A DNA stretch of 33,772 bases from Methylobacteriaceae bacterium (GCA_016793505.1 JAEULW010000133.1:1-33772); one strand, 5' to 3'; shown: positions 8,627 to 16,772, counted from the stretch's first letter. Notes: a model not told the origin generated them from the letters alone. Made by a program: numbers and translations.

Positions 8627-9109
8627 TCAGGTGAGAGTGGTGTGCTTGTCGTCGGGGCGGCCGCGACGGAACGTCTCGACGAGATGTCGAAGGCTGACGA
8701 GCGCCAGGAGCGCGGCGCCGATCGCCAGCGGCCCCATGAAGATCAGGAACGGGATTTCGAGCGTCGCCGTCGCGCTGGCGATGTTGCGCGCGATGGTGAC
8801 GACGGCCGCCGTGGCGAGCAGGCCGAAGGCGATGACGCCCGAAGCCTCGATGACGAGTTGCAGCAGCCAGCGCGGCCGCTCGGCGATCAACGCCTGAAAT
8901 TCCTCCATGCGAATCTGACCGCCTTCCAACGAAACCAGCGCCGCCGACAGAAAGGCGAGGCAGATGAGGAGATAGCGGGCGAATTCCTCGGCCCCGGCCA
9001 TCGGCACGTCGAAGACGCCGCGCATGACGATCTGCGCGAAGGGCGTGAGGATGAGGCCGGCGAGCAGCGCGCAGGCGAGCGCGCGCAGGGCGTGAACGAG
9101 CAGGCGCAT
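8627..9109 (-). CDS. dctQ: TRAP transporter small permease (DctQ family), second system
   Basis: A 160-residue membrane protein with four predicted helices (about 8-28, 44-61, 86-106 and 120-140). TPFAQIVMRGVFDVPMAGAE and SLEGGQIRMEEF match the conserved parts of small TRAP permeases. The chosen start is ATG 9109 (MRLLVHALRA), where a normal first helix begins; the frame is open upstream, but that is the shadow of dctP. It lies 65 bp downstream of dctP and nine bases before dctM, in the order P-Q-M. Confidence 0.88.
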   Translation of the reverse strand: MRLLVHALRALACALLAGLILTPFAQIVMRGVFDVPMAGAEEFARYLLICLAFLSAALVSLEGGQIRMEEFQALIAERPRWLLQLVIEASGVIAFGLLATAAVVTIARNIASATATLEIPFLIFMGPLAIGAALLALVSLRHLVETFRRGRPDDKHTTLT

Positions 9110-9174
9110 GACGTCTCCGGCCGGAGGGCGACGGCGACGCGGCGAGAATGGCGCCGCGCCGCCTGACGCGGACG

Positions 9175-10170
9175 CTACTTCACCGCCTCGATCTGAGCGA
9201 TGTAGCCGGTCCAGTCCGGAAAGTCCTTGGCCACCTGATCGAGCACCGCCTTGCGGAAAGCGGGGATGTCGAGGCCGTCCTTCGCTTCGACGAAGGTCAT
9301 GCCCTTGGCCTCGAGCTCCTTGCGGTAGCGGTCGAAGCTCTCCTTGTCCCAGGCCAGCGTCTTGACGCCGACCTCGGCCATCGTGTCCTCGAGGATCTTG
9401 CGGTCGGCGGCGGGGATGGACTGCCAGACGCGCTCGTTGACGAAGACCGAGAGGATCGACTGCATGTGGCCGGTCAGCATGACGAACTTCTGCACCTCGT
9501 AGAGCTTGAGGTTGAAGATGTTCGGCAGCGGGTTCTCCTGGCCGACGACGAGGCCGGTGGCGAGCGCGGTGGCCAGTTCCGAGACTTCGACGGGCGTGGC
9601 GATGGCGCCCATGCCGGTCAGCATCGAGGACCAGAGCTTCACCGGCACGCCGCGATACTTCTTGCCCTTCATGTCGGCCGGGCTCAGCACCTTTTCCTTC
9701 GAGGTGAGATGGCGCGTGCCCTGGAAGAAGGAGCCGACGACGCGCATTCCGCCCTTCTCGACGAGCTCCTTGTTGATCGCCTGCAGCGCCGGCGAGGAGC
9801 GCGAGTCGGTGGCGCGCAGCGAATGCTCGGCGTCGCGATAGACGAAGGGCGTGTTGAAGACGGCGGTCGTCGGCAGGATGCGGCCGAGCGAGGCGAAATC
9901 GTGGTGGCCCATGGCGATGGCGCCGGACTTGACGCCGTCGACCATTTCGGCGACGCCGCCGAGCTGCGAATTGGCGAAGACCTGAATCTCGACGCGGCCC
10001 TGCGTGCGCTCCTTGACGAGCTTTGCGACCTCGTCGGCGTAGAGCGTCTGCGGCGCATTGGCGACGCCGACATGGGCGTAGCGCAATTTCACCTGCGCCT
10101 GCGCCGCGCCCGCCAGCAACGGCAGCAGCGCCGCGCCGGCGGCGGCGAGAAACCAGGTTTTCAGTCGCAT
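9175..10170 (-). CDS. dctP: TRAP transporter substrate-binding protein (DctP family), second system
   Basis: A 331-residue periplasmic binding protein. The start is ATG 10170 with a strong GGGAGGA site just upstream; it opens with a Sec-type signal peptide (MRLKTWFLAAAGAALLPLLA, cleavage after AQA near residue 25). The mature N-terminus VKLRYAHVGVANAPQTLYAD, the SQLGGVAEMVDGVKSGAI segment and the VVGQENPLPNIF segment fit DctP proteins that bind organic acids. Unlike the DctP at 2931-3923 it lacks a twin-arginine motif, so the two binding proteins probably use different export routes. It follows the dehydrogenase gene after 47 bp. Confidence 0.92.
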   Translation of the reverse strand: MRLKTWFLAAAGAALLPLLAGAAQAQVKLRYAHVGVANAPQTLYADEVAKLVKERTQGRVEIQVFANSQLGGVAEMVDGVKSGAIAMGHHDFASLGRILPTTAVFNTPFVYRDAEHSLRATDSRSSPALQAINKELVEKGGMRVVGSFFQGTRHLTSKEKVLSPADMKGKKYRGVPVKLWSSMLTGMGAIATPVEVSELATALATGLVVGQENPLPNIFNLKLYEVQKFVMLTGHMQSILSVFVNERVWQSIPAADRKILEDTMAEVGVKTLAWDKESFDRYRKELEAKGMTFVEAKDGLDIPAFRKAVLDQVAKDFPDWTGYIAQIEAVK

Positions 10171-10217
10171 CGGGTGTTCCTCCCTTGAAGGCCATTCGGC
10201 CGCATCATGCGCGAGGC

Positions 10218-11108
10218 TCAGGCCTCGCGATCGTAGAGCGTGGCGATCGCGGTGGTGTCGCGTTCGCCGCGCCCGAGCTGGATCAGCAGGCGGTAGAGAT
10301 TGAGCGCCTGCCCGGTCATCGGCGTCGCCGTCTTGAGAGCGGCGGCGAAGGCGTTGACCATCTCGAGGTCCTTGAGCAGCTGGCGGGCATAGCCCTGTGG
10401 CGCGAAATCGCGGCTCGCCATGCGCGGAAAATTGACGCGCAGCAGGGTGCCGTCGGCATGGCCGCCGGCGAGGCATTCGGGAATGCGCGCGGCGTCGATC
10501 CCGGCGGCTTCAGCCACCTTCAGCGCCTCGGCGAGCACAGCGTTCGTGCAGCCGACGATCATCTGGTTGATCATCTTGGCGGCGAGGCCCGCGCCCGGCC
10601 CGCCCATGATCGTGCAGCGCGCCGCGACGTCGCGCATCAGCATCGCGATCGCCGGCAGATCGGCGGGCGCGCCGCCCGCCATCACGGTGAGAGTTCCGGC
10701 GCCGGAGGCGGGCGGGCCGCCGGACACCGGCGCGTCGATCCAGCCGCAGCCGGTCGCAGCGGCGAGCCGTGCGCCGAAGGCGCGGCAGGTCTCGACGGGA
10801 ATGGTCGAGAAATCGACGAGGCGCTGCGGCGGCGCCATCGCCGCGCCGACGCCGCCGGCGCCGAACACCGCCGTCTCGACAGCCTCGGCGGTCGGCAGGT
10901 TGAGCAGGATCAGGTCGGCCCCGTCGGCGACGCCGGCGGGCGAGTCGGCGATCGCGGCGCCGGCGGCGCGACCGAGATCGCAGCGCGCCGCGATGATGTC
11001 GTAGGCGGTGACGACATAGCCCTGCGCGACGAGGCGGCCCGTCATCGGCAGGCCCATAAGGCCGAGGCCGAGATAGCCGATGCGCGGGCGCGGGGCGGGC
11101 TCAGACAT
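10218..11108 (-). CDS. 3-hydroxyisobutyrate-dehydrogenase-like NAD(P)-dependent oxidoreductase
   Basis: A 296-residue beta-hydroxyacid dehydrogenase. The N-terminal Rossmann glycine motif is G14-L-G16-L-M-G19 in GYLGLGLMGLPM; the substrate-binding DAPVSGG motif is at 125-131; and the catalytic Lys178 and Asn181 are in AGLAAKMINQM. Family members oxidise 3-hydroxyisobutyrate, tartronate semialdehyde or related 3-hydroxy acids. The gene begins inside the end of the amidohydrolase gene (8 bp overlap), so the two are probably co-translated. In this operon it may oxidise a hydroxy acid released by hydrolysis; its exact substrate cannot be told from sequence. Confidence 0.92.
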   Translation of the reverse strand: MSEPAPRPRIGYLGLGLMGLPMTGRLVAQGYVVTAYDIIAARCDLGRAAGAAIADSPAGVADGADLILLNLPTAEAVETAVFGAGGVGAAMAPPQRLVDFSTIPVETCRAFGARLAAATGCGWIDAPVSGGPPASGAGTLTVMAGGAPADLPAIAMLMRDVAARCTIMGGPGAGLAAKMINQMIVGCTNAVLAEALKVAEAAGIDAARIPECLAGGHADGTLLRVNFPRMASRDFAPQGYARQLLKDLEMVNAFAAALKTATPMTGQALNLYRLLIQLGRGERDTTAIATLYDREA

Positions 11109-12048
11109 CGTCGTTCACGATCGCGTAGAGGCGGCGGGCGTTGGCGCGAAACAGCGCGTCGCGCTCCGGCTCGGCGAAGTCGGCGACGATCGTCCCGAAG
11201 CCGCGATAGATCTGCGCGAAGCTGGCGCAGAGCGAGTCGACCGGAAAGTTCGAGGCGAACATGCAGCGCCCGACGCCGAACAGGTCGATCGCAGTCAGCA
11301 CGACGAACCGGTTGGCCTCGATCGTCCAGGCCGCGCCGGGCTGGCCGAGGCCGGAAATCTTGCAGGCGACGTTCGGCGCTTCGGCAAGACGCGCCATCGC
11401 CGCTTTCCAGGCGGCGAGGCCCTCCGGCGACCGGTCGGCCGGCAGGCCGGCATGGTTGAGAAAGATGCGCGTATCGGGAAAGTCGGCGGCGAGCCGCGCC
11501 GCTTCGCCGAGATGCCACCAGGGGGTCTGCAGATCGAAGGCGAGTCCGAGCGGCGCCAGCCGGGCGAAGCCGGCGCGCCAGGCGGGGTCGGTCATGCCGC
11601 CGGGCGCAGCCTCGCGCGGCGTCGCATTGGCGCGCGGCTTGTGGCGCACCGAGCGGACGAAGCCGCGCGCGGCGTGGCTGTCGAGGATCGCGGCGCTGTC
11701 CGCCCGGTCGAGCCAGGCCTGCGCCACGGCGACGCTTGGCAGGCCGGAGGCGGCGCGCAGGCCGGCGACATAGTCCATCTCGCCGACGGGATCGCGCGGG
11801 TCCCATTCCGTCTCGACATAGACGCTCGCCTCGATGCGCCAGGGCGCGGCGTCGGCGCGGTAGTCGGCGACGAGATAGGGGCGGCGGATCGCCGCGTAGT
11901 CGCCATAGCGAAAGGCGATCGGCGGCTGGTCGCAGAGCCAGGGATGATAGTTGCGTCCGGGGTCCCAGAGGTGGTGATGCGCGTCGACGATCGCCCGCGC
12001 CGGCGGGCGGTCTCCCTCGTCTGCCTGCGGCTCGACCTGCGCTGGAAT
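11101..12048 (-). CDS. Amidohydrolase-2 family (lactonase-like) hydrolase, apparent ATT start
   Basis: A metal-dependent TIM-barrel hydrolase of the amidohydrolase-2 (PF04909) family, as in L-fuconolactonase-like enzymes. The metal motif is DAHHHLWD, which must lie near the N-terminus, and the C-terminal strand carries MFASNFPVDSL. The frame is open only to the stop codon at 12076-12078, and it contains no ATG, GTG, TTG or CTG before the first ATG at 11778, which would remove the metal motif. An ATT at 12046-12048 is preceded by GAGAGGGGG at 5 nt spacing and by a promoter about 20 nt farther upstream, so it is taken as the start (315 aa). It is the first gene of the seven-gene operon and probably opens a lactone or amide ring. 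A sequencing error or a truncated N-terminus remains possible. Confidence 0.75.
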   Translation of the reverse strand: MPAQVEPQADEGDRPPARAIVDAHHHLWDPGRNYHPWLCDQPPIAFRYGDYAAIRRPYLVADYRADAAPWRIEASVYVETEWDPRDPVGEMDYVAGLRAASGLPSVAVAQAWLDRADSAAILDSHAARGFVRSVRHKPRANATPREAAPGGMTDPAWRAGFARLAPLGLAFDLQTPWWHLGEAARLAADFPDTRIFLNHAGLPADRSPEGLAAWKAAMARLAEAPNVACKISGLGQPGAAWTIEANRFVVLTAIDLFGVGRCMFASNFPVDSLCASFAQIYRGFGTIVADFAEPERDALFRANARRLYAIVNDDV

Positions 12049-12074
12049 GGGCGCCCCCTCTCGACGCGCCCGCC

Positions 12075-12102
12075 ACTATATCGGAGGCGCCGAGGCTCGC
12101 AA
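12075..12102 (-). promoter_or_regulatory. Predicted promoter of the seven-gene minus-strand operon
   Basis: Read on the minus strand, a -35-like TTGCGA (12102-12097) and a -10-like TATAGT (12080-12075) are 16 bp apart. The -35 directly abuts the operator palindrome at 12103-12115. Transcription would start near 12068, about 20 nt before the proposed ATT start codon. Confidence 0.45.
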
Positions 12103-12115
12103 GTATGCTGCATAC
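12103..12115. promoter_or_regulatory. GntR-type operator palindrome 2
   Basis: GTATGC-T-GCATAC is a perfect 13-bp palindrome. With flanks, GTATGCTGCATACAGT (12103-12118) differs from operator 1 (1054-1069) at one base of sixteen. It lies between the acyl-CoA dehydrogenase stop and the amidohydrolase start, against the -35 of the seven-gene operon. It is the strongest evidence that the GntR protein at 4647-5342 controls both transcripts. Confidence 0.7.
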
Positions 12116-12140
12116 AGTTTGCCCCGAGCCGGGCGGCCGA

Positions 12141-13304
12141 TCAGAAACTGCGCGGCATGCCGAGCACATGCTCGGCGACGAAGGAGAGGATCAGGTTGGT
12201 CGAGATCGGCGCCACCTGATAAAGGCGGGTCTCGCGGAACTTGCGCTCGACGTCGTATTCGCAAGCGAAGCCGAAGCCGCCGTGGAACTGCAGGCAGGCG
12301 TTGGCCGCCTCCCAGGACGCCTTGGCGGCGAGGTATTTGGCCATGTTGGCCTCGGCGCCGCAGGGCTTGTGGGCGTCGTAGAGCTCGCAGGCGCGGTAGC
12401 GCATCAGATTGGCCGCCTCGACCTCGATGAAGCTCTCGGCGATCGGGAACTGCACGCCCTGGTTCTGGCCGATTGGCCGGCCGAAGACGACGCGCTCCTT
12501 TGTGTAGGCGGTCACCTTGTCGATGAACCAGTAGCCGTCGCCGATGCATTCGGCGGCGATGAGCGTGCGCTCGGCGTTGAGGCCGGTCAGGATGTACTTG
12601 AAGCCCTGGCCCTCCTCGCCGATCAGATTGTCGGCGGGAATCTCGAGATTGTCGAAAAACAGCTCGTTGGTCTCGTGATTGACCATGTTGAGAATGGGCC
12701 GCACCGTCAGGCCCTGCTTCTGCGCCTCGTGCAGATCGACGAGGAAGATCGACATGCCCTCGGACTTCTTGCGCACCTGATCGAGCGGCGTGGTGCGGGC
12801 GAGCAGGATCATCAGGTCGGAATGCTGGATGCGGCTGATCCAGACCTTCTGGCCGTTGACGACGTAGCGATCGCCCTTGCGGATCGCGGTCGTCTTGATG
12901 CGCGTCGTGTCGGTGCCGGTGGTCGGTTCGGTGACGCCCATCGATTGCAGGCGCAGTTCGCCGGCGGCGATCTTCGGCAGGATGTCGCGCTTCTGGCGCT
13001 CCGATCCGTGCCGGATCAGCGTGCCCATGTTGTACATCTGGCCGTGGCAGGCGCCGGAATTGCCGCCAGCGCGGTTGATCTCCTCCATGATCACGGTCGC
13101 CTCGGCGAGGCCGAGGCCGGAGCCGCCATACTCCTCGGGGATCAGCGCGGCCATCCAGCCGGCCCTGGTCAGCGCCTCGACGAATTCGGCCGGATAGCCG
13201 CGCGCCTCGTCGATCCTGCGATGATACTCCGCCGGGAACTGCGCGCAGACCGCGCGCACGCCTTCGCGGATGTCCTCGAACCTGTCGTCGCCGACGAAAC
13301 GCAT
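12141..13304 (-). CDS. Acyl-CoA dehydrogenase
   Basis: A 387-residue FAD-dependent acyl-CoA dehydrogenase of normal length, which oxidises an acyl-CoA to its 2,3-enoyl form and passes electrons to ETF. Family segments include MGVTEPTTGTDTTRIKTTA (FAD/substrate loop), KVWISRIQHSD and QFHGGFGFACEYDVERKFRE near the C-terminus. The medium-chain-type catalytic Glu (YEGT) is absent, with VAPIST in its place, but Glu245 in GLNAERTLIAAE matches the helix-G base used by isovaleryl-CoA dehydrogenase. The start is ATG 13304, after GGGGGACAGGCG; the frame is open farther upstream but into the previous gene. It follows the SnoaL-like gene after 40 bp, probably as an operon. A decayed copy is at 20624-21170. 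Confidence 0.93.
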   Translation of the reverse strand: MRFVGDDRFEDIREGVRAVCAQFPAEYHRRIDEARGYPAEFVEALTRAGWMAALIPEEYGGSGLGLAEATVIMEEINRAGGNSGACHGQMYNMGTLIRHGSERQKRDILPKIAAGELRLQSMGVTEPTTGTDTTRIKTTAIRKGDRYVVNGQKVWISRIQHSDLMILLARTTPLDQVRKKSEGMSIFLVDLHEAQKQGLTVRPILNMVNHETNELFFDNLEIPADNLIGEEGQGFKYILTGLNAERTLIAAECIGDGYWFIDKVTAYTKERVVFGRPIGQNQGVQFPIAESFIEVEAANLMRYRACELYDAHKPCGAEANMAKYLAAKASWEAANACLQFHGGFGFACEYDVERKFRETRLYQVAPISTNLILSFVAEHVLGMPRSF

Positions 13305-13344
13305 CGCCTGTCCCCCGATGGTGGAGCGGCGCCCGTCGGCCCGC

Positions 13345-14376
13345 TCATCCGGGCGTGACGCCGCGCCGGAAGAAGGGTTGCAGGCGGGCGAGCACGTCGA
13401 CATCCATCTGCCGGAGCAGATCGAGAATGTCGAGCGGCACCCAGTTCTCGCGGATCAGCCCTTCATGGTGGAGATAGAAATCCATCACCCGCATGGTCAC
13501 GTCGCGACCGGTCGGCGAGAGGCCCATGAAATTGCCGCCGAGGTGCCGGGCGTAGACGCTCGGCCAGCCGCCGGTGACCGAATAGGGCCCGTCGCCGATG
13601 CGGATGTAGTGATTGCCGCCCTTGCGGTTGGGAAAGGCGATGCGGAACGGCAACTGGTGGATGTCGACGAAGCCGGCGAGGCCGCGCGAGGTTCCTATGC
13701 CGGCCGGCCCGTACCACATCATGCGCGGATGCCAGTGCTGCTTCTGCGGCATGTTCAGCAACCCCTCGCGGCCGCGATGCTCGAGGTCGTTGTAGTCGCC
13801 AAGCGTCTTGTGCATCGCCAGCGTCTGCGCGAGGCTCGCGGCGGACTGCGCCGGGTCCTGCGGCGTCAAGACGACGCCGTCCGCGGTGATCGGTCCCGGC
13901 CACTGCTCCTCGACGCCGAGGCTCGGCGCCACCGGCCAGAAACCGGCCTGGCGGATCAGATCGAGCACGTCGAGCAGCACGGAGGAACGCGCGATCCTGC
14001 CTTCGCGCATCTCGTGCACCTCGCCATAGCGGAAATAGATCGTCTTGCCCGTCGCCGGGATCGTCATCCAGTCGCGGGCGAAGGTTCCGCAATAGTGGCC
14101 CATGGCCGCGATCATCGTGACGCCCTTCCAGTCGCCGCCGACGAAGATCGCGTCGCGTCGTTCGAGATCGGGAAAGGAGGCGATGAGCGGCGCCCAGACG
14201 CGCGACAGGATCGCCTCCCGCCCCGCCATCTCGTTCAGCGGATGCGACCCCCGCCACTCCGCCTGCAGATGATAGGCCGCGTCGAAACGACGCTCCAGCG
14301 TCGCCGGCGTCGATTCGGCGAGCGCCGACAGGGCGGCGCGCATGGCGATCTTGTCTGAAACCAGTTGTGACGGCAT
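13345..14376 (-). CDS. Double-domain SnoaL-like (NTF2-fold) protein
   Basis: A 343-residue protein made of two SnoaL/ester-cyclase-like halves in tandem. The second half (from about residue 190) carries FMGLSPTGRDVTMRVMDFY and ends with a DILDLLRQMDVDV segment; the first half has a matching AMGHYCGTFARD and TGKTIYFRYGE pattern. The start is ATG 14376, preceded by AGGAAGAG. Family members include polyketide cyclases and many uncharacterised proteins; no specific reaction can be assigned. It is divergent from the ABC transporter operon, whose last gene is a single-domain relative, and heads the transcript that contains the acyl-CoA dehydrogenase. No signal peptide is visible. Confidence 0.82.
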   Translation of the reverse strand: MPSQLVSDKIAMRAALSALAESTPATLERRFDAAYHLQAEWRGSHPLNEMAGREAILSRVWAPLIASFPDLERRDAIFVGGDWKGVTMIAAMGHYCGTFARDWMTIPATGKTIYFRYGEVHEMREGRIARSSVLLDVLDLIRQAGFWPVAPSLGVEEQWPGPITADGVVLTPQDPAQSAASLAQTLAMHKTLGDYNDLEHRGREGLLNMPQKQHWHPRMMWYGPAGIGTSRGLAGFVDIHQLPFRIAFPNRKGGNHYIRIGDGPYSVTGGWPSVYARHLGGNFMGLSPTGRDVTMRVMDFYLHHEGLIRENWVPLDILDLLRQMDVDVLARLQPFFRRGVTPG

Positions 14377-14425
14377 CGTCTCTTCCTTCCCGGCGGCGGC
14401 GGGACATCCTCGCACAACTGACTAT

Positions 14426-14439
14426 TGCATACGTATTCA
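14426..14439. promoter_or_regulatory. Operator-like palindrome 3 between divergent operons
   Basis: TGCATACGTATTCA is a 14-bp near-palindrome (core ATACGTAT perfect, one mismatched pair outside it). It shares the TGCATAC half-site with operators 1 and 2, but the half-sites are arranged differently. It sits in the 107-bp gap between the SnoaL-like gene (minus) and the ABC operon (plus), where a single site could control both. The same GntR protein or another GntR member could bind here. Confidence 0.45.
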
Positions 14440-14483
14440 TTTTCTGCCAGTGTGCGACATCGCCCCTGGGGAGAGGACGGCGC

Positions 14484-15536
14484 ATGGTCGAGGTCGCCCT
14501 GAAGAGCGTCAGCAAGCGCTGGGGCGCGGTGACAGCCGTGCGCGGCGTCGATCTGACCATCGCCGATCGCGAATTCATCGTGCTGCTCGGCCCGTCCGGC
14601 TGCGGCAAGACCACGACGATGCGGATGATCGCCGGCCTCGAGGATCCGAGCGAGGGCGACATCCTGATCGGCGCGCGCCGGGTCAACGATCTCGAGCCGA
14701 AGGATCGGGACGTGGCCATGGTGTTCCAGAACTACGGCCTCTATCCGAATCTCACCGTCTACGAGAACATCCGGTTCCCGCTGAAGGTGCGCAAGGTCGA
14801 CGCCGCCTCGCATGACGCGCGCGTGCGGCGCGCCGCCGACATGGTGGAGCTCGGGCCGCTGCTCGAGCGCCGGCCGAAGGAATTGTCCGGCGGGCAGCGC
14901 CAGCGCGTCGCGCTCGCCCGGGCGATCGTGCGTGAACCGGCGGTGTTCCTGATGGACGAGCCGCTCTCCAATCTCGACGCCAAGCTGCGCGTCTCGACGC
15001 GCGCGCAGATCAAGCATCTCCAGCACGAGCTGAAGGTGACGACGGTCTATGTCACGCATGACCAGATCGAGGCGATGACGCTGGCCGATCGCGTCGTGGT
15101 GATGAATCGCGGCGAAATCCAGCAGGTCGGCGCGCCGACCGACATTTATGATCGGCCGGCCAACACGTTCGTCGCCGGCTTCATCGGCTCGCCGGCGATG
15201 AACCTGATCGACGGCGAGATCGCCGGCGGCGTGTTCACGGCGCCGCATGTGCGAGTCGGCGGCCTGCCGGGGCGTCTCGCCGGAAAGGTGACGCTCGGCT
15301 TCCGCGCCGAGGATGCGCAGGTGAGCGCGGCGGGCGGCCAGATCGAGGCGCCGATCTTCACCGTCGAGCTGCTCGGCGATGAGACCATGGTTTCGGTGCG
15401 CTGCGGCGCGGCGCTGGCGGCGGTGAAGGCGGCCAAGTCCTATCGCGCCTCGATCGGCGATCCGATCGCCATCGCCGTTCCGGCGAACGCCTGCCACCTG
15501 TTCGACGCCGCTTCCGGCATGCGTCTCGGCAACTAG
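14484..15536 (+). CDS. ABC transporter ATP-binding protein (MalK/UgpC type)
   Basis: A 350-residue ATPase that drives a carbohydrate-type importer. Walker A is GPSGCGKTT (36-44), the Q-loop Gln is 82, the signature LSGGQ is at 134-138, Walker B FLMDEP at 155-160, and the switch His is 192 in VYVTHDQ. The C-terminal ~110 residues form the regulatory OB-like domain of the MalK class, with GFRAED and the LLGDETMVSVRCG stretch. The start is ATG 14484 with GGAGAGG 7-8 bases upstream; the open frame to the left belongs to intergenic DNA. It is the first gene of the ABC operon, 21 bp before the binding protein. Confidence 0.94.
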   Translation: MVEVALKSVSKRWGAVTAVRGVDLTIADREFIVLLGPSGCGKTTTMRMIAGLEDPSEGDILIGARRVNDLEPKDRDVAMVFQNYGLYPNLTVYENIRFPLKVRKVDAASHDARVRRAADMVELGPLLERRPKELSGGQRQRVALARAIVREPAVFLMDEPLSNLDAKLRVSTRAQIKHLQHELKVTTVYVTHDQIEAMTLADRVVVMNRGEIQQVGAPTDIYDRPANTFVAGFIGSPAMNLIDGEIAGGVFTAPHVRVGGLPGRLAGKVTLGFRAEDAQVSAAGGQIEAPIFTVELLGDETMVSVRCGAALAAVKAAKSYRASIGDPIAIAVPANACHLFDAASGMRLGN

Positions 15537-15557
15537 AGATCAATCAGGGAGAAGCAC

Positions 15558-16772
15558 ATGATCAGGACGCTCGTATCCGCCGCCGCCCTGTCGCTGACGC
15601 TCTGCGCCGGGGCGCAGGCCGCCTGCGGCTTCAAGAACGAAACCGCGCTGAAATCGCTCACCGCCGGCTTCGACGCCTGGAAGGCGGTCACCTCGGCCTG
15701 GGCCGAGTGCGGCAATGTCCAGTCCGAGCTCGACCAGAACTTCCGCACCAAGCAGCCGGCGGCCTTCGCGGCCAATCCGGCGCTGTATCACATCGGCGGC
15801 GTCGCCAACGGCACGCTGACGCCGCTCGTCAACGCCGGAACGATCCGGCCGCTCGACGATCTCGTCGCCAAGTACGGCAAGCACCTGACGCCCAACCAAC
15901 TGATCAAGATCGACGGCAAGACGATGGCCGTGGCGATGATGGTCAACGCCCAGCACCTCGTCTATCGCGAGGACATTCTCAAGGACCTCGGCATAGCGCC
16001 GCCGAAAACCTATGACGAAGTGCTCGCGGCCGCCGAGAAGATCAAGGCGTCCGGCAAGGTCGCCTATCCGCTCGGCGCGACCTTCAAGGCGGGCTGGGAT
16101 CTGGCGCAGGACTTCAACAACATGCTGGCCGGCTATGGCGGCCAGTGGGTGAAGGCCGACAACACGCCCGCCGTCGCCTCGGAAGCCGGCGAGAAAGCGC
16201 TGGCGATGATGAAGAAGCTCTCGGCCTATATGGATCCGGAGTATCTCGTCTCGGAATCGACCTTCGTGCAGCGCCAGTTCCAGCAGGGCAAGATTGCGAT
16301 GGCCAATCTGTGGGCCTCGCGCCTCGGCGCGCTCGATGATCCGAAGGAAAGCCAGGTGGTCGGCAAGATCGGCGTCGCGGCGGCGCCGCTCGCCATGGCC
16401 GGCGGCAAGCCGTCGACGACGCTGTGGTGGGATGGAATCGTCATCGCCAAGAACATCTCCGACGCAGAGGCCGACGCCGCCTTCCGCGTGGCGATGGAAG
16501 GGCTCGACGAGGACATGGTGAAGGCCAACAACAGCGCGGCGGTGTGGCTCGTCAAGGGCTATCAGCCGACCAAGCTCGCCGGCGGCTCCATCGCCTCGGC
16601 CGAGGGCGGGGCGCCGAGCTATCCCTCGACGGTCGCCATGGGGCTGATGCATTCGGCGATCGGCGAGAAGATCGCCGACTTCATGACCGGCAAGACCGAC
16701 GCCAAGGCGACGCTCGCGGCGATCGAGGCCGCCTATCTCGTCAAGGCCAAAGAACAGGGCCTCGTGAAGTAA
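15558..16772 (+). CDS. ABC transporter extracellular solute-binding protein (family 1, sugar type)
   Basis: A 404-residue periplasmic binding protein with a Sec signal peptide (MIRTLVSAAALSLTLCAGAQ, cleavage after AQA near residue 22); LTLC is not a good lipobox, so it is probably soluble. Mature residues Cys23 and Cys51 could form a disulfide near the N-terminus. The later part carries the aromatic and glycine pattern of sugar-binding proteins (YPLGATFKAGWDLAQDFNNM, TTLWWDGIVIAKN). It lies between the ATPase gene and the first permease gene (33 bp downstream). The ligand could be a sugar, polyol or small glycoside; sequence alone does not decide. Confidence 0.92.
   Translation: MIRTLVSAAALSLTLCAGAQAACGFKNETALKSLTAGFDAWKAVTSAWAECGNVQSELDQNFRTKQPAAFAANPALYHIGGVANGTLTPLVNAGTIRPLDDLVAKYGKHLTPNQLIKIDGKTMAVAMMVNAQHLVYREDILKDLGIAPPKTYDEVLAAAEKIKASGKVAYPLGATFKAGWDLAQDFNNMLAGYGGQWVKADNTPAVASEAGEKALAMMKKLSAYMDPEYLVSESTFVQRQFQQGKIAMANLWASRLGALDDPKESQVVGKIGVAAAPLAMAGGKPSTTLWWDGIVIAKNISDAEADAAFRVAMEGLDEDMVKANNSAAVWLVKGYQPTKLAGGSIASAEGGAPSYPSTVAMGLMHSAIGEKIADFMTGKTDAKATLAAIEAAYLVKAKEQGLVK

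Noticed and set aside
7550-9166. A 538-codon plus-strand open frame opposite the second TRAP permeases
   Set aside because: Composition dominated by Arg, Asp, Gln and Gly, no domain pattern, and it covers two real genes on the other strand.
11101-11778. Amidohydrolase starting at the ATG at 11778 (225 aa)
   Set aside because: It would remove the essential HxH metal motif and about 90 well-conserved residues.
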